Source: CAZVAR01 sp964625225
Lineage (GTDB): Bacteria > Pseudomonadota > Alphaproteobacteria > JAJUGE01
DNA length: 27,156 nt
Assembly (NCBI GenBank): GCA_964625225.1
Contig: CAZVAR010000032.1
Span: forward strand, 1-27,156
Direction of reading: 5' to 3'
This document shows positions 1 to 6,598 of the stretch, in pieces. The translations under genes were made by a program, and so were the position numbers. The notes beneath the pieces were generated by a model. The model did not search any database and had not been told where the DNA came from. It worked only from the letters and a program-made list of their open reading frames with translations. The first letter of the stretch is position 1. Each line of letters opens with the position of its first letter.

Positions 1-544
1 GGCCGTCGGGCAGCACGACCTCGAGCCCGAGCACGAGGTCGCGGGCATTGCCGTAGCGCAGCGTGTTGATGCCGCCGGCATTGGTGGAGAGATTGCCGCC
101 GATCTGGCAGCTCCCCTCCGCACCGAGACTGAGCGGAAACAGCCGGTCCGCCTCGGCCGCCGCCTGCTGGACGGTCTGCAGGATGCAGCCGGCCTCCACG
201 GTGATGGTGTAGTCGAGCGGGTCGACCTCCCGGATCCGGTTCATCCGCGACAGGCTGAGGACGATCTCGTCGCCGCGCTCGAACGGCACCGAGCCGCCGA
301 CCAGGCTGGTGTTGCCGCCCTGCGGCACGATCGCGATGCCGGCGCGGGCGCAGGCGCGGACGACGGACGCGACCTCCTCGGTCGAGGCCGGGCGGACCAC
401 CATCGGCGTGCGGCCGCGATAGAGCCCGCGCAGCTCCGAAAGGTGCGGCGCCATGGCCTCGGCGTCGGTCGTGTACCCCTTCGGTCCGACGATCCGGCGA
501 ATCTCGTCGAGCACGGACTCGGGGACGGGGGCGACGGCGTTCAT
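1..544 (-). CDS. FAD-binding oxidase, N-terminal part (D-lactate / 2-hydroxyacid dehydrogenase type), cut by window start
   Basis: I translated the minus strand by hand from an ATG at 544-542; the frame stays open for 181 codons to the window edge. It reads as the FAD-binding half of the GlcD/DLD/D-2-hydroxyglutarate dehydrogenase family. After about 50 residues comes VVRPASTEEVASVV, then the FAD-pyrophosphate loop PQGGNTSLVGG (about residues 86-96), then the later FAD-contact segment QIGGNLSTNAGGINTLRYG near residue 155. Members oxidise D-2-hydroxyacids to 2-oxoacids and pass electrons to a quinone or flavoprotein. An AGGA about 9 bases before the ATG supports the start. The C-terminal substrate domain lies outside the window, so the substrate cannot be named. 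It is divergent from metZ, sharing a 283-bp intergenic region. Confidence 0.88.
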   Translation of the reverse strand, partial: MNAVAPVPESVLDEIRRIVGPKGYTTDAEAMAPHLSELRGLYRGRTPMVVRPASTEEVASVVRACARAGIAIVPQGGNTSLVGGSVPFERGDEIVLSLSRMNRIREVDPLDYTITVEAGCILQTVQQAAAEADRLFPLSLGAEGSCQIGGNLSTNAGGINTLRYGNARDLVLGLEVVLPDG

Positions 545-636
545 GGGCGGCGGTCCTGACCCGGCGCGGGAAGAGCGAACCGCTTCGATGTAGCCCAGCG
601 GCCCGGACGCGGCAAGAACCGGACGCACGGGACGGG

Positions 637-666
637 TTGACGGCGGCCGGAGCGCAGGCGTAAAAC
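637..666 (+). promoter_or_regulatory. Probable sigma-70 promoter of metZ
   Basis: TTGACG at 637-642 is followed, after 18 bp, by TAAAAC at 661-666. This gives 5/6 and 4/6 matches to the housekeeping boxes. Transcription would begin about 7-9 bases later, right where the SAM-II aptamer begins. That agreement is what makes the call credible. The positions are seen; promoter activity is inferred. Confidence 0.5.
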
Positions 667-673
667 CCGTCCC

Positions 674-730
674 ACGTGGTGATTTGTCCGACCGGATTGC
701 GGCCACGTAAAACAAGCACGCTAAAAGGTC
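674..730 (+). promoter_or_regulatory. SAM-II riboswitch aptamer (metA RNA motif)
   Basis: The stretch has the layout of the SAM-II pseudoknot, an S-adenosylmethionine sensor found upstream of methionine genes mainly in Alphaproteobacteria. P1 is a perfect 6-bp stem, ACGTGG (674-679) with CCACGT (703-708). The loop begins with the conserved TGATTTG and contains ACCGGATTGC. The 3' part has AAACAAG followed by GCTAAAAGG. The pseudoknot pairing is GACC (690-693) with GGTC (727-730). The gene behind it is metZ, the classic target, so SAM is expected to turn it off. The aptamer ends about 97 bases before the metZ start, so the ribosome-binding site is not inside the aptamer itself (see next entry). 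Confidence 0.93.
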
Positions 731-823
731 GTCGGCAGCATCCGCGCCTCGACCATCCGTCGGGGCGTCTTCTCGTCCCGCCGGTCCGGCGTCTCGTCCG
801 GTCGCTGTCGACGAAGGCGGGAT
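729..823 (+). promoter_or_regulatory. Candidate distal expression platform of the SAM-II riboswitch
   Basis: Two mutually exclusive helices can be drawn by hand. Helix A pairs TCGTCGGCAGC (729-739) with GCTGTCGACGA (804-814): 10 Watson-Crick pairs and one G-U. Its 5' strand begins inside the aptamer pseudoknot (729-730), and its 3' strand ends just before the metZ Shine-Dalgarno GGCGGG (816-821). Helix B pairs GTCCCGCC (775-782) with GGCGGGAT (816-823), 8 pairs including one G-U, and would mask the Shine-Dalgarno. A and B cross, so both are unlikely to form together. Inference: SAM-bound aptamer disfavours A and lets B close. No terminator-like T-run follows, so translational control is favoured. 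Confidence 0.4.
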
Positions 824-827
824 AGAC

Positions 828-2033
828 ATGACCAGCAGCACGACCGATCCGACCTCCTGGAGCGCCGTCACGCATCTCGTGCGCGGCGGCACGACGCGCA
901 CGCCGTTCGCGGAGACCAGCGAGGCGCTGTTCCTCAATTCGGGCTACGTCTACGCCACCGCCGAGGAGGCGGAAGCGGCGTTCGCGAACCGGATCGACCG
1001 CTACGTCTATTCGCGCTACGGCAACCCGACCGTCGCCATGTTCGAGGAGCGGCTGCGCCTCGTCGAGGGCGCCGAGGCGTGTCGCGCCACGGCCAGCGGC
1101 ATGGCCGCCGTGTTCGCTGCGCTGGCCTGCCAGCTCCAGGCCGGCGATCGGGTGGTGGCGGCCAGGGCGCTGTTCAGCTCCTCGCTCTACATCCTCAACG
1201 AGCTGCTGCCGCGGTTCGGCGTCCGGGCGGAGCTGGTGGACGGCGCCGATCTCGGGCAGTGGGAAGCGGCGCTGGCCAGCCCGGCCGCCTGCGTCCTGCT
1301 GGAGACCCCGGCCAACCCGACGCTGGAGATCATCGATATCCCGGCGGTCTGCCGCATGGCGCGGCGGGCCGGGGCGCGGGTGATCGTGGACAATGTGTTC
1401 GCCACGCCGCTGCTGCAGCGGCCGCTGCAGCTCGGCGCGGACGTCGTCGTCTACTCGGCCACCAAACACATCGACGGCCAGGGCCGCAGCCTCGGCGGCG
1501 CGGTGCTGGGCGACCGCGCCTTCGTCGCCGACCGGCTCGTTCCCTTCCTGCGCCACACCGGCCCGGCCATGAGCCCGTTCAATGCCTGGCTGCTGCTGAA
1601 AGGGTTGGAGACGCTGGAGCCGCGGATGCGCCGGCACTGCGCGAACGCGCTGGCGGTGGCCCGCTTCCTGGAGGAGCAAGGGGACGCGTTCGTCCGGGTG
1701 ATCTATCCGGGCCTCGCCTCGCACCCGCAGCACGCGCTGGCGGAACGGCAGATGGCCGGCGGCGGCACCGTGATCGCCTTCGAGCCGGTCGGGGGAAAGG
1801 CGGCGGCGTTCCGGTTCCTGAACGCGCTCCGGCTGATCGACATCTCCAACAATCTCGGCGATGCCAAGAGCCTGATCTGCCACCCGGCGACGACCACGCA
1901 CCAGCGTGTCCAGGCCGAGGAGCGGGCGCGGCTCGGGATCAGCGACGGCTTGCTGCGACTGTCGGTCGGGCTGGAGGATCCGGCCGATCTGATCGCGGAC
2001 CTCGCCGCCGGAATCGAGGCCGCGCGCGGCTGA
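828..2033 (+). CDS. metZ: O-succinylhomoserine sulfhydrylase (MetZ)
   Basis: This PLP enzyme of the Cys/Met-metabolism family (401 aa, normal length) condenses O-succinylhomoserine with sulfide to give homocysteine, the direct-sulfhydrylation route to methionine in the cytosol. Visible landmarks are YSRYGNPT (61-68), the SGMAA phosphate-binding region (90-94), the PLP-contacting Asp188 in VIVDN, and the Schiff-base Lys213 in SATKHIDGQGR. The HIDGQGR tail is typical of MetZ rather than cystathionine gamma-synthase or MetY. The ATG at 828 has GAAGGCGGG at 813-821 as ribosome-binding site. The frame is open further upstream but offers no start codon. A SAM-II riboswitch precedes it, which independently supports a methionine role. 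apaG follows 97 bp later, probably with its own promoter. Confidence 0.95.
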   Translation: MTSSTTDPTSWSAVTHLVRGGTTRTPFAETSEALFLNSGYVYATAEEAEAAFANRIDRYVYSRYGNPTVAMFEERLRLVEGAEACRATASGMAAVFAALACQLQAGDRVVAARALFSSSLYILNELLPRFGVRAELVDGADLGQWEAALASPAACVLLETPANPTLEIIDIPAVCRMARRAGARVIVDNVFATPLLQRPLQLGADVVVYSATKHIDGQGRSLGGAVLGDRAFVADRLVPFLRHTGPAMSPFNAWLLLKGLETLEPRMRRHCANALAVARFLEEQGDAFVRVIYPGLASHPQHALAERQMAGGGTVIAFEPVGGKAAAFRFLNALRLIDISNNLGDAKSLICHPATTTHQRVQAEERARLGISDGLLRLSVGLEDPADLIADLAAGIEAARG

Positions 2034-2048
2034 GCGCAATGGCCGCGG

Positions 2049-2077
2049 TTGAGGCGCTGCGGGCGAATCCCTACTAT
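2049..2077 (+). promoter_or_regulatory. Probable sigma-70 promoter of apaG (and folE)
   Basis: TTGAGG at 2049-2054 and TACTAT at 2072-2077 are separated by exactly 17 bp (4/6 matches each). TACTAT lies in an AT-rich spot (TACTATAT) in otherwise very GC-rich DNA. The start codon of apaG is about 48 bases past the predicted transcription start. This would let apaG and folE be expressed independently of the SAM-controlled metZ. Confidence 0.45.
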
Positions 2078-2130
2078 ATCCTTCGCGCGCCCGGCCCTCT
2101 CGCGGCCGCGGCGCCGGGGAATGTCGGGCC

Positions 2131-2523
2131 ATGTACAGCAAGACCACGCGCTCGGTGACGGTGACCGTGACGCCGGAATATCTGGAGGATCAGTCGAAGC
2201 CGGACGAGAGTCACTTCGTCTGGGCCTATCACGTCACGATCGAGAACAAGGGTGAGGTCACGCTGCAGCTCCTGAACCGCTACTGGCGGATCGTCGACGG
2301 CTCGGGGCGGGCGCAGGAGGTGCGCGGCCCCGGGGTGGTCGGCGAACAGCCCGTCTTGCGGCCGGGGGAGAGCTTCGAATATACGAGCGGGACGCCCCTC
2401 TCGACCCCCTCCGGATTCATGGTGGGTGCGTACCAGATGACGACGATGGACGGCAGCCGGTTCGAGGTCGCGATTCCCGCCTTCTCGCTCGACAGTCCGC
2501 ACGTCCGCCGCTCCATCCACTAG
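2131..2523 (+). CDS. apaG: ApaG domain protein (Co2+/Mg2+ efflux-associated)
   Basis: This is a small single-domain protein of 130 residues, the family's usual size, with the fibronectin-III-like ApaG fold. Recognisable are the N-terminal strand with VTVTPEYLEDQS, the central HFVWAYHVTIEN, and the signature GPGVVGEQPVLRPGESFEY (about 66-84) followed by GTPL...GFMVGAYQM. ApaG is linked to cobalt resistance, magnesium efflux and Ap4A levels in enterobacteria; its biochemical activity is not settled, and related domains in F-box proteins bind ligands. The start has GGGGAATG as a ribosome-binding site. It sits between metZ and folE, and the metZ-apaG adjacency is a common alphaproteobacterial arrangement. 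folE starts 58 bp after its stop, so the two may share a transcript. Confidence 0.93.
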   Translation: MYSKTTRSVTVTVTPEYLEDQSKPDESHFVWAYHVTIENKGEVTLQLLNRYWRIVDGSGRAQEVRGPGVVGEQPVLRPGESFEYTSGTPLSTPSGFMVGAYQMTTMDGSRFEVAIPAFSLDSPHVRRSIH

Positions 2524-2581
2524 CCGCGCCCTGCGGGGACGCAGGAAACCGGCCCGCGCCGAACACGAAAGGAAGAGTTCC

Positions 2582-3241
2582 TTGTCTACGACGCCCATCG
2601 ACCTGAAGCGGGCCCAGAAGGAAAGCTTGCGCGACGAGGCGCGGCCCGGCGATGCCCTGTCCCGGCCGTCGCGTGCCGAGGCGGAGGACGCCGTCCGCGT
2701 GCTGATCCGATGGTGCGGCGACAATCCGACCCGCGACGGGCTCCTCGACACGCCGGGCCGCGTCGTGCGCGCCTGGGAGGACTGGTTCGCGGGGTACAAG
2801 GAGGACCCGCGCGACATGCTGCAGCGGACCTTCGAGGAGGTCGAGGGCTACGACGAGATGATCCTGCTCCGGGACATCCGCTTCGAGAGCCACTGCGAGC
2901 ACCATATCGCGCCCATCATCGGCAAGGCGCACGTCGCCTACATCCCGGAAAACCGGGTGGTCGGCATCTCCAAGCTCGCCCGGGTGGTTGAGGTCTATGC
3001 GAAGCGCCTGCAGATCCAGGAAAAGATGACGGCGCAGATCGCCAATACGCTCCAGGACGTGCTGCGGCCGCGCGGTGTCGCCGTCGTGCTCGAGGCGGCG
3101 CACGAGTGCATGTCGACGCGCGGCGTCTACAAGCCCGAGATCATCACGGTGACCAGCCGCATGCTGGGCGAGTTCCGCAATAACGAGGCCACGCGCCGGG
3201 AGTTCCTCGCGATCATCGGCAAGCCGCGGATCGAGACCTGA
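2582..3241 (+). CDS. folE: GTP cyclohydrolase I (FolE, type IA)
   Basis: FolE converts GTP to 7,8-dihydroneopterin triphosphate, the first step of tetrahydrofolate synthesis, as a zinc-dependent cytosolic decamer. The 219-residue length is normal. The zinc ligands are Cys105 and His108 in SHCEHH and Cys176 in HECMSTRG; the neighbouring His107 and the GISKLARVVEVYAKRLQIQE helix (128-147) complete the active-site block. The start is TTG at 2582, supported by AAGGAAGAG at 2568-2576; no ATG occurs in frame before the conserved core. The first 30 residues are a charged, poorly conserved extension. It lies 58 bp after apaG. Confidence 0.96.
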   Translation: MSTTPIDLKRAQKESLRDEARPGDALSRPSRAEAEDAVRVLIRWCGDNPTRDGLLDTPGRVVRAWEDWFAGYKEDPRDMLQRTFEEVEGYDEMILLRDIRFESHCEHHIAPIIGKAHVAYIPENRVVGISKLARVVEVYAKRLQIQEKMTAQIANTLQDVLRPRGVAVVLEAAHECMSTRGVYKPEIITVTSRMLGEFRNNEATRREFLAIIGKPRIET

Positions 3242-3468
3242 CGCCGCAGCGGACCCCGGTCCGGGCCGGCGGCGGGCGTCCCGAAGCGCCGCGGCCGCCG
3301 CGCGGCCGGGATCGTGCGGACGAGGCGCGAGCGCCGGCGTCGAGGAGCGGTCGATGAGCGGACGGGGGCGATCCCGAACGGGGCCATGAGGCGCCGCCCG
3401 GCACCGGGCTGACGCAAAAGCATGCGCGGGGTACCGGAATCGCAGCACCGTTCTGTCCGGCTCCCGAT

Positions 3469-3474
3469 TATATT
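3469..3474 (+). promoter_or_regulatory. Possible -10 box for the methyltransferase gene
   Basis: TATATT (5/6 match) lies about 39 bases before the start codon at 3513, in an AT-rich spot of a very GC-rich 271-bp gap. No convincing -35 box is visible at 16-18 bp, so this is only a weak promoter candidate. The rest of the gap (3242-3468) holds GC-rich inverted repeats without T-runs and no gene that I can support. Confidence 0.25.
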
Positions 3475-3512
3475 TCCCGCGTGCCGTCCGGCCCCGGGAC
3501 AGCCATACGCGC

Positions 3513-4325
3513 ATGCTCTCCGTTTGGCATCGCCTGCCCAAAGGCACCAAACAGCGCATCACGCGGTCCTGGTACGACCTCGTCTCGCGCCTCGACCCGG
3601 ACGGCGACATCCTGTTCCTCAATCACGGCTACGCGCCGCTCGACCCGGATGCGCCGCCGCTCGCGCTCGACCCGCAGGACGAACGGAACCGCTACCCGGT
3701 CCAGCTCTACCATCACGTCGCCGGCGCGGTGGATTGGGCGGGACGGGACGCGCTGGAGGTGGCATGCGGCCGCGGCGGCGGGGCGGACTACGTCATGCGC
3801 CGCTTCCGCCCGTGCACGCTGGTCGGGCTCGACTACGCCGTGAATGCGGTCGAGTTCTGCGGCCGCCGCTACCGGGCCGACGGCCTGACCTTCCGGGAAG
3901 GCGACGCGCTGGCGCTGCCCTTCCCCGATGCGAGCCTCGACATCGTGCTGAACGTCGAGGCCTCGAACTCCTTTCCCGGCAAGGCGGCCTTCTTCCGCGA
4001 GGTGACGCGGGTGCTGAAGCCCGGCGGCCACTTCCTGTTCGCCGATTATCGCCGCCGCGGCCGGATCGAGCGTCTGCGCCGCCAGCTCGCGGCCTCCGGG
4101 CTCGAGATCCTGCGCGAGGAGGACATCTCCGCCAATGTGCTGCGCGCCCTCGAGCTCGACGATGCGCGCAAGCGGCAGTTGATCGCGGACCATGTGCCGA
4201 AGCCGTTCCGGCGTCTGTTCGCCCGCTTCGCCTTTGTCCGCACCGGCGGCAACGACGAGCACGCCGCCTTCGCCCGCGGCGACAAGCTCTATCTCAGCGC
4301 GGTCCTGCGGAAGCCGGGCGGCTGA
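3513..4325 (+). CDS. Class I SAM-dependent methyltransferase
   Basis: The 270-residue protein has a Rossmann methyltransferase domain (Methyltransf_11 type). Motif I is ALEVACGRGGG (80-90), the acidic end of strand 2 is GLDYAVNAVEFC (105-116), motif II reads GDALALPFPDASLDIVLN (130-147), and the post-core segment is FFREVTRVLKPGGHFLFADY (160-179). The sequence around VEASNSFP (148-155) recalls the phthiotriol/phenolphthiotriol dimycocerosate methyltransferase group (Rv2952-like). That group name should not be read as the substrate here. The N-terminal 60 residues (with FLNHGYAPLDP) and a C-terminal helical lid (about 205-245) would form the acceptor site. No clear Shine-Dalgarno is visible; the ATG at 3513 is the first in frame. 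No neighbour suggests a substrate. Confidence 0.85.
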   Translation: MLSVWHRLPKGTKQRITRSWYDLVSRLDPDGDILFLNHGYAPLDPDAPPLALDPQDERNRYPVQLYHHVAGAVDWAGRDALEVACGRGGGADYVMRRFRPCTLVGLDYAVNAVEFCGRRYRADGLTFREGDALALPFPDASLDIVLNVEASNSFPGKAAFFREVTRVLKPGGHFLFADYRRRGRIERLRRQLAASGLEILREEDISANVLRALELDDARKRQLIADHVPKPFRRLFARFAFVRTGGNDEHAAFARGDKLYLSAVLRKPGG

Positions 4326-4354
4326 CCGCGGCGGGCTCCGCGCCAGCCCGGCCT

Positions 4355-4369
4355 CCGGCGGCGCGCCGG
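4355..4369. terminator. GC-rich hairpin between convergent genes
   Basis: CCGGCG (4355-4360) pairs with CGCCGG (4364-4369) around a 3-base loop, in the 85-bp gap where the plus-strand methyltransferase gene and the minus-strand ThDP enzyme gene converge. It could act in both directions, but there is no T-run on either side, so intrinsic termination is not shown. Confidence 0.25.
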
Positions 4370-4410
4370 GGGACCCGGGCGCCCCGCTCGGCCGCGTGCC
4401 GCCCCGCGCC

Positions 4411-6039
4411 CTACTTGAACGTCGAGATCGCCGTCTCCTTGCCGGTGATGAACTCCAGCAGCGCCGGCTTGCCCGCCTGCGTCTGCTCGATGCCGCGCCG
4501 GATCGCCGGGACGATCTCGGCCGGGTCCGTCACCCGCTCGCCGTAGCCGCCGAAGGCGCGGGCCATGGCGGCATAGTCTCCGGAGATGTCGGTGGCCCGG
4601 TACTTCTCGGTCGAGACCTGCATGATCGGGATCTCGATCGCCATCGAGAAATTGTTGAGCAGGATCGACAGGATCGGGATGCGCTCGCGCACCGCGGTCT
4701 CGAAGTCCATGCCGGTGAAGCCGATCGCCGCGTCGCCCCAGACATTGATGCAGAGCTTGTCCGGACAGGCGAGCTTGGCGCCCATCGCGAGGCCGAGACC
4801 GTAGCCGAGCTGGGTGGTCTTGCCCCAGCCGAGATAGGACAGCGGCGTCGTCGAGACCCAGAACGGCGAGAGCTGGTCGCGCGGGCTGCCGGCGTCGTGG
4901 GTGATGATCGTGTTGGCGCGATCGACCGTGTTGTGCAGGTCCCACAGAACCCGGTAGGGCGACAGCGGCGTGTCGTTCGAGGTCAGCTTCGGCATCCACT
5001 GCGCCAGCCATTCCTCGCGCACCGCGGCGATCTCCCGCGCCACGCCGTGCGGGTCGCGGGGCTCACCCACCAGCCGCTCGACCTCGGCGCAGAGAGCCTG
5101 GAGCGTCAGATCGGCGTCGCCGACGAGGCCGAGCGCGGCCGGCACGTCCTTGTTCAGGTCGTTGGCGTCGAGCGTGGCGTGCAGGATCGTCTTCCCCTTC
5201 GGCATGGCGACGCCGAAATTGGTCTCGGTAAAGCTGCAGCCGATGCCGAAGATCAGGTCGGCGTTCTGCAGGAAATGATGCACCGGCTTCGGCACCGCCC
5301 GGCCGCCGGAGCCGAGGGCGAGCGGATGGTCCTCGGGGAAGGCGCTCTTGCCCTGCAGGCTGGTGGTCACTGGGGCGGCCAGCAGTTCGGCGAGGCGCTT
5401 CAGCGGCGCCCAGGCCTGCGCGTAATGCACGCCCTGGCCGGCATAGATCACCGGCCGCTTCGCCGCGACCAGCATGTCGGCCGCCTTGCGCACGTCCGCG
5501 GGGTCGGGGCCGCAGCGGGTGGAGAAGACCGGGCTGTAGTCCAGGCCGTCGATCTCCTCCGCGAACACGTCGGAGGGGATCTCGACCAGCACCGGGCCGC
5601 CGCGGCCGTTGCGCAGCCGGGTGAAGGCGCGGCGGAAGACGTTGGGAATCTCCTTCGCCGCGGTGAGCGGCTCGGCCGACTTGGTGACGGTCGCCATGCT
5701 GATGGTCGAGTTGAAATTGGGCTGCACATGCGCGATCCGGCGCGGATAGCCCATCGGCAGCACCAGCACCGGCACCGACTCGCCATAGGCCTGCGCCACG
5801 CCGCCGAAGGCGTTCTCGGAGCCCGGCCCGTGCTGCATCGCGAACACGCCGATCCGCTTGCCGCTGGACAGGCGCGAGATGGCGTCGGCCATGTGCAGCC
5901 CGACCCGCTCCTGCCGCACGATGATCGGGCGGATGTCGGCGCGGGCGGCGTATTCGAGCACGTGGTTGACGGGGTAGCCGATGATGATCTCGACCCCCTC
6001 GCGCTTCAGGATCTCGGCAATGGCTTCGGCGGCTTTCAT
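4411..6039 (-). CDS. Thiamine-diphosphate-dependent enzyme, acetolactate synthase-like
   Basis: The 542-residue protein has the three-domain layout of the acetolactate synthase / sulfoacetaldehyde acetyltransferase / benzoylformate decarboxylase superfamily. The N-terminal pyrimidine-binding domain carries the catalytic Glu44 in VRQERVGLHMADA. A central domain follows (about 185-320), then the C-terminal pyrophosphate-binding domain with GDAAIGFTGMDFE...LLNN. The usual GDG metal motif reads GDA here; the paired Asn residues are intact. The start is set by GGAGGA just before the ATG at 6039; upstream in-frame sequence is another gene's territory. Substrate unknown: it differs from true AHAS in the N-terminal loop (GYPVNHVLEY) and no small regulatory subunit gene is near. 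An EthD-domain gene lies upstream in the same direction. Confidence 0.85.
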   Translation of the reverse strand: MKAAEAIAEILKREGVEIIIGYPVNHVLEYAARADIRPIIVRQERVGLHMADAISRLSSGKRIGVFAMQHGPGSENAFGGVAQAYGESVPVLVLPMGYPRRIAHVQPNFNSTISMATVTKSAEPLTAAKEIPNVFRRAFTRLRNGRGGPVLVEIPSDVFAEEIDGLDYSPVFSTRCGPDPADVRKAADMLVAAKRPVIYAGQGVHYAQAWAPLKRLAELLAAPVTTSLQGKSAFPEDHPLALGSGGRAVPKPVHHFLQNADLIFGIGCSFTETNFGVAMPKGKTILHATLDANDLNKDVPAALGLVGDADLTLQALCAEVERLVGEPRDPHGVAREIAAVREEWLAQWMPKLTSNDTPLSPYRVLWDLHNTVDRANTIITHDAGSPRDQLSPFWVSTTPLSYLGWGKTTQLGYGLGLAMGAKLACPDKLCINVWGDAAIGFTGMDFETAVRERIPILSILLNNFSMAIEIPIMQVSTEKYRATDISGDYAAMARAFGGYGERVTDPAEIVPAIRRGIEQTQAGKPALLEFITGKETAISTFK

Positions 6040-6068
6040 GAGGCTTCCTCCGGGCGGTGGGCGCCTAT

Positions 6069-6080
6069 CCTGCCGGCAGG
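6069..6080. promoter_or_regulatory. Perfect 12-bp palindrome upstream of the ThDP enzyme gene
   Basis: CCTGCCGGCAGG is perfectly self-complementary and lies 29 bp upstream of the ThDP enzyme start codon, in the 190-bp spacer after the EthD gene. It could be an operator half-site pair, but with GC-only composition chance occurrence is possible. No regulator gene is adjacent. Confidence 0.25.
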
Positions 6081-6229
6081 CGGTGCTGGGTGGCAAGGTG
6101 CGTCGTCGCGGCGCCGCGATCACGGCCGGGCGCGACGGGGCGCTGCGGGACAGGCCGGAGCGGCCGGCGGCAAGGACCCGGCGCAGCAGGCGGCTCCCGG
6201 CGGCCGGGGCGATCGCCGGCGGAGCGGCA

Positions 6230-6598
6230 TCAGTCCAGGACGACCTCCTCCCGCGCCAGCCAGATCGGCGAGCGGGCATGGTCGATGAAGCGGCGCTCGT
6301 CTTCCAGCAGGATGCGCCCGGCCTCGCGCGCCGCCGGGTCGCGGCCGGCGGCGCGGAAATCCTCCTCGCTCGCATAGTAGAGTTCGGCGATGCCGTCGAA
6401 CGGCTCGGGCGCGCCGCGTGCGCGGCGCAGGCCGAGGGATAGATCGTCGGGCAGGGTGTGCGCCTGCACGTAGCGCCGGATGCGCAGGGCCGCCGCGTGC
6501 CGGCGCACCAGGGGCCCGTGGACGTTGCGCCAATAGTCCTGGAACTGCGCACGGTCGAGATGCGGCAGGCGGTGCAGGCAGTAGACGATCTTGATCAT
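6230..6598 (-). CDS. EthD-domain small protein
   Basis: The 122-residue protein has the dimeric alpha+beta-barrel EthD signature: MIKIVYCLHRLP at the N-terminus, then DRAQFQDYWRNVHGPLVRR (15-33) with the conserved Trp23 and His27, and a second strand-helix half with FDGIAELYYASEEDF (68-81). EthD-like proteins occur with degradative oxygenases, polyketide cyclases and muconolactone-type isomerases. Some are catalytic, others accessory, so I name only the domain. The start at 6598 follows GGAGGAGG at good spacing; an in-frame start at 6652 would add 18 residues unlike the family. It is upstream of and co-directional with the ThDP enzyme (190 bp apart), a likely functional pair. Confidence 0.82.
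   Translation of the reverse strand: MIKIVYCLHRLPHLDRAQFQDYWRNVHGPLVRRHAAALRIRRYVQAHTLPDDLSLGLRRARGAPEPFDGIAELYYASEEDFRAAGRDPAAREAGRILLEDERRFIDHARSPIWLAREEVVLD

Noticed and set aside
4192..6288. A 698-codon open frame on the plus strand
   Set aside because: It runs antisense to the ThDP enzyme gene and through the end of the methyltransferase gene; low-complexity Arg/His/Asp product, no motif, no ribosome-binding site.
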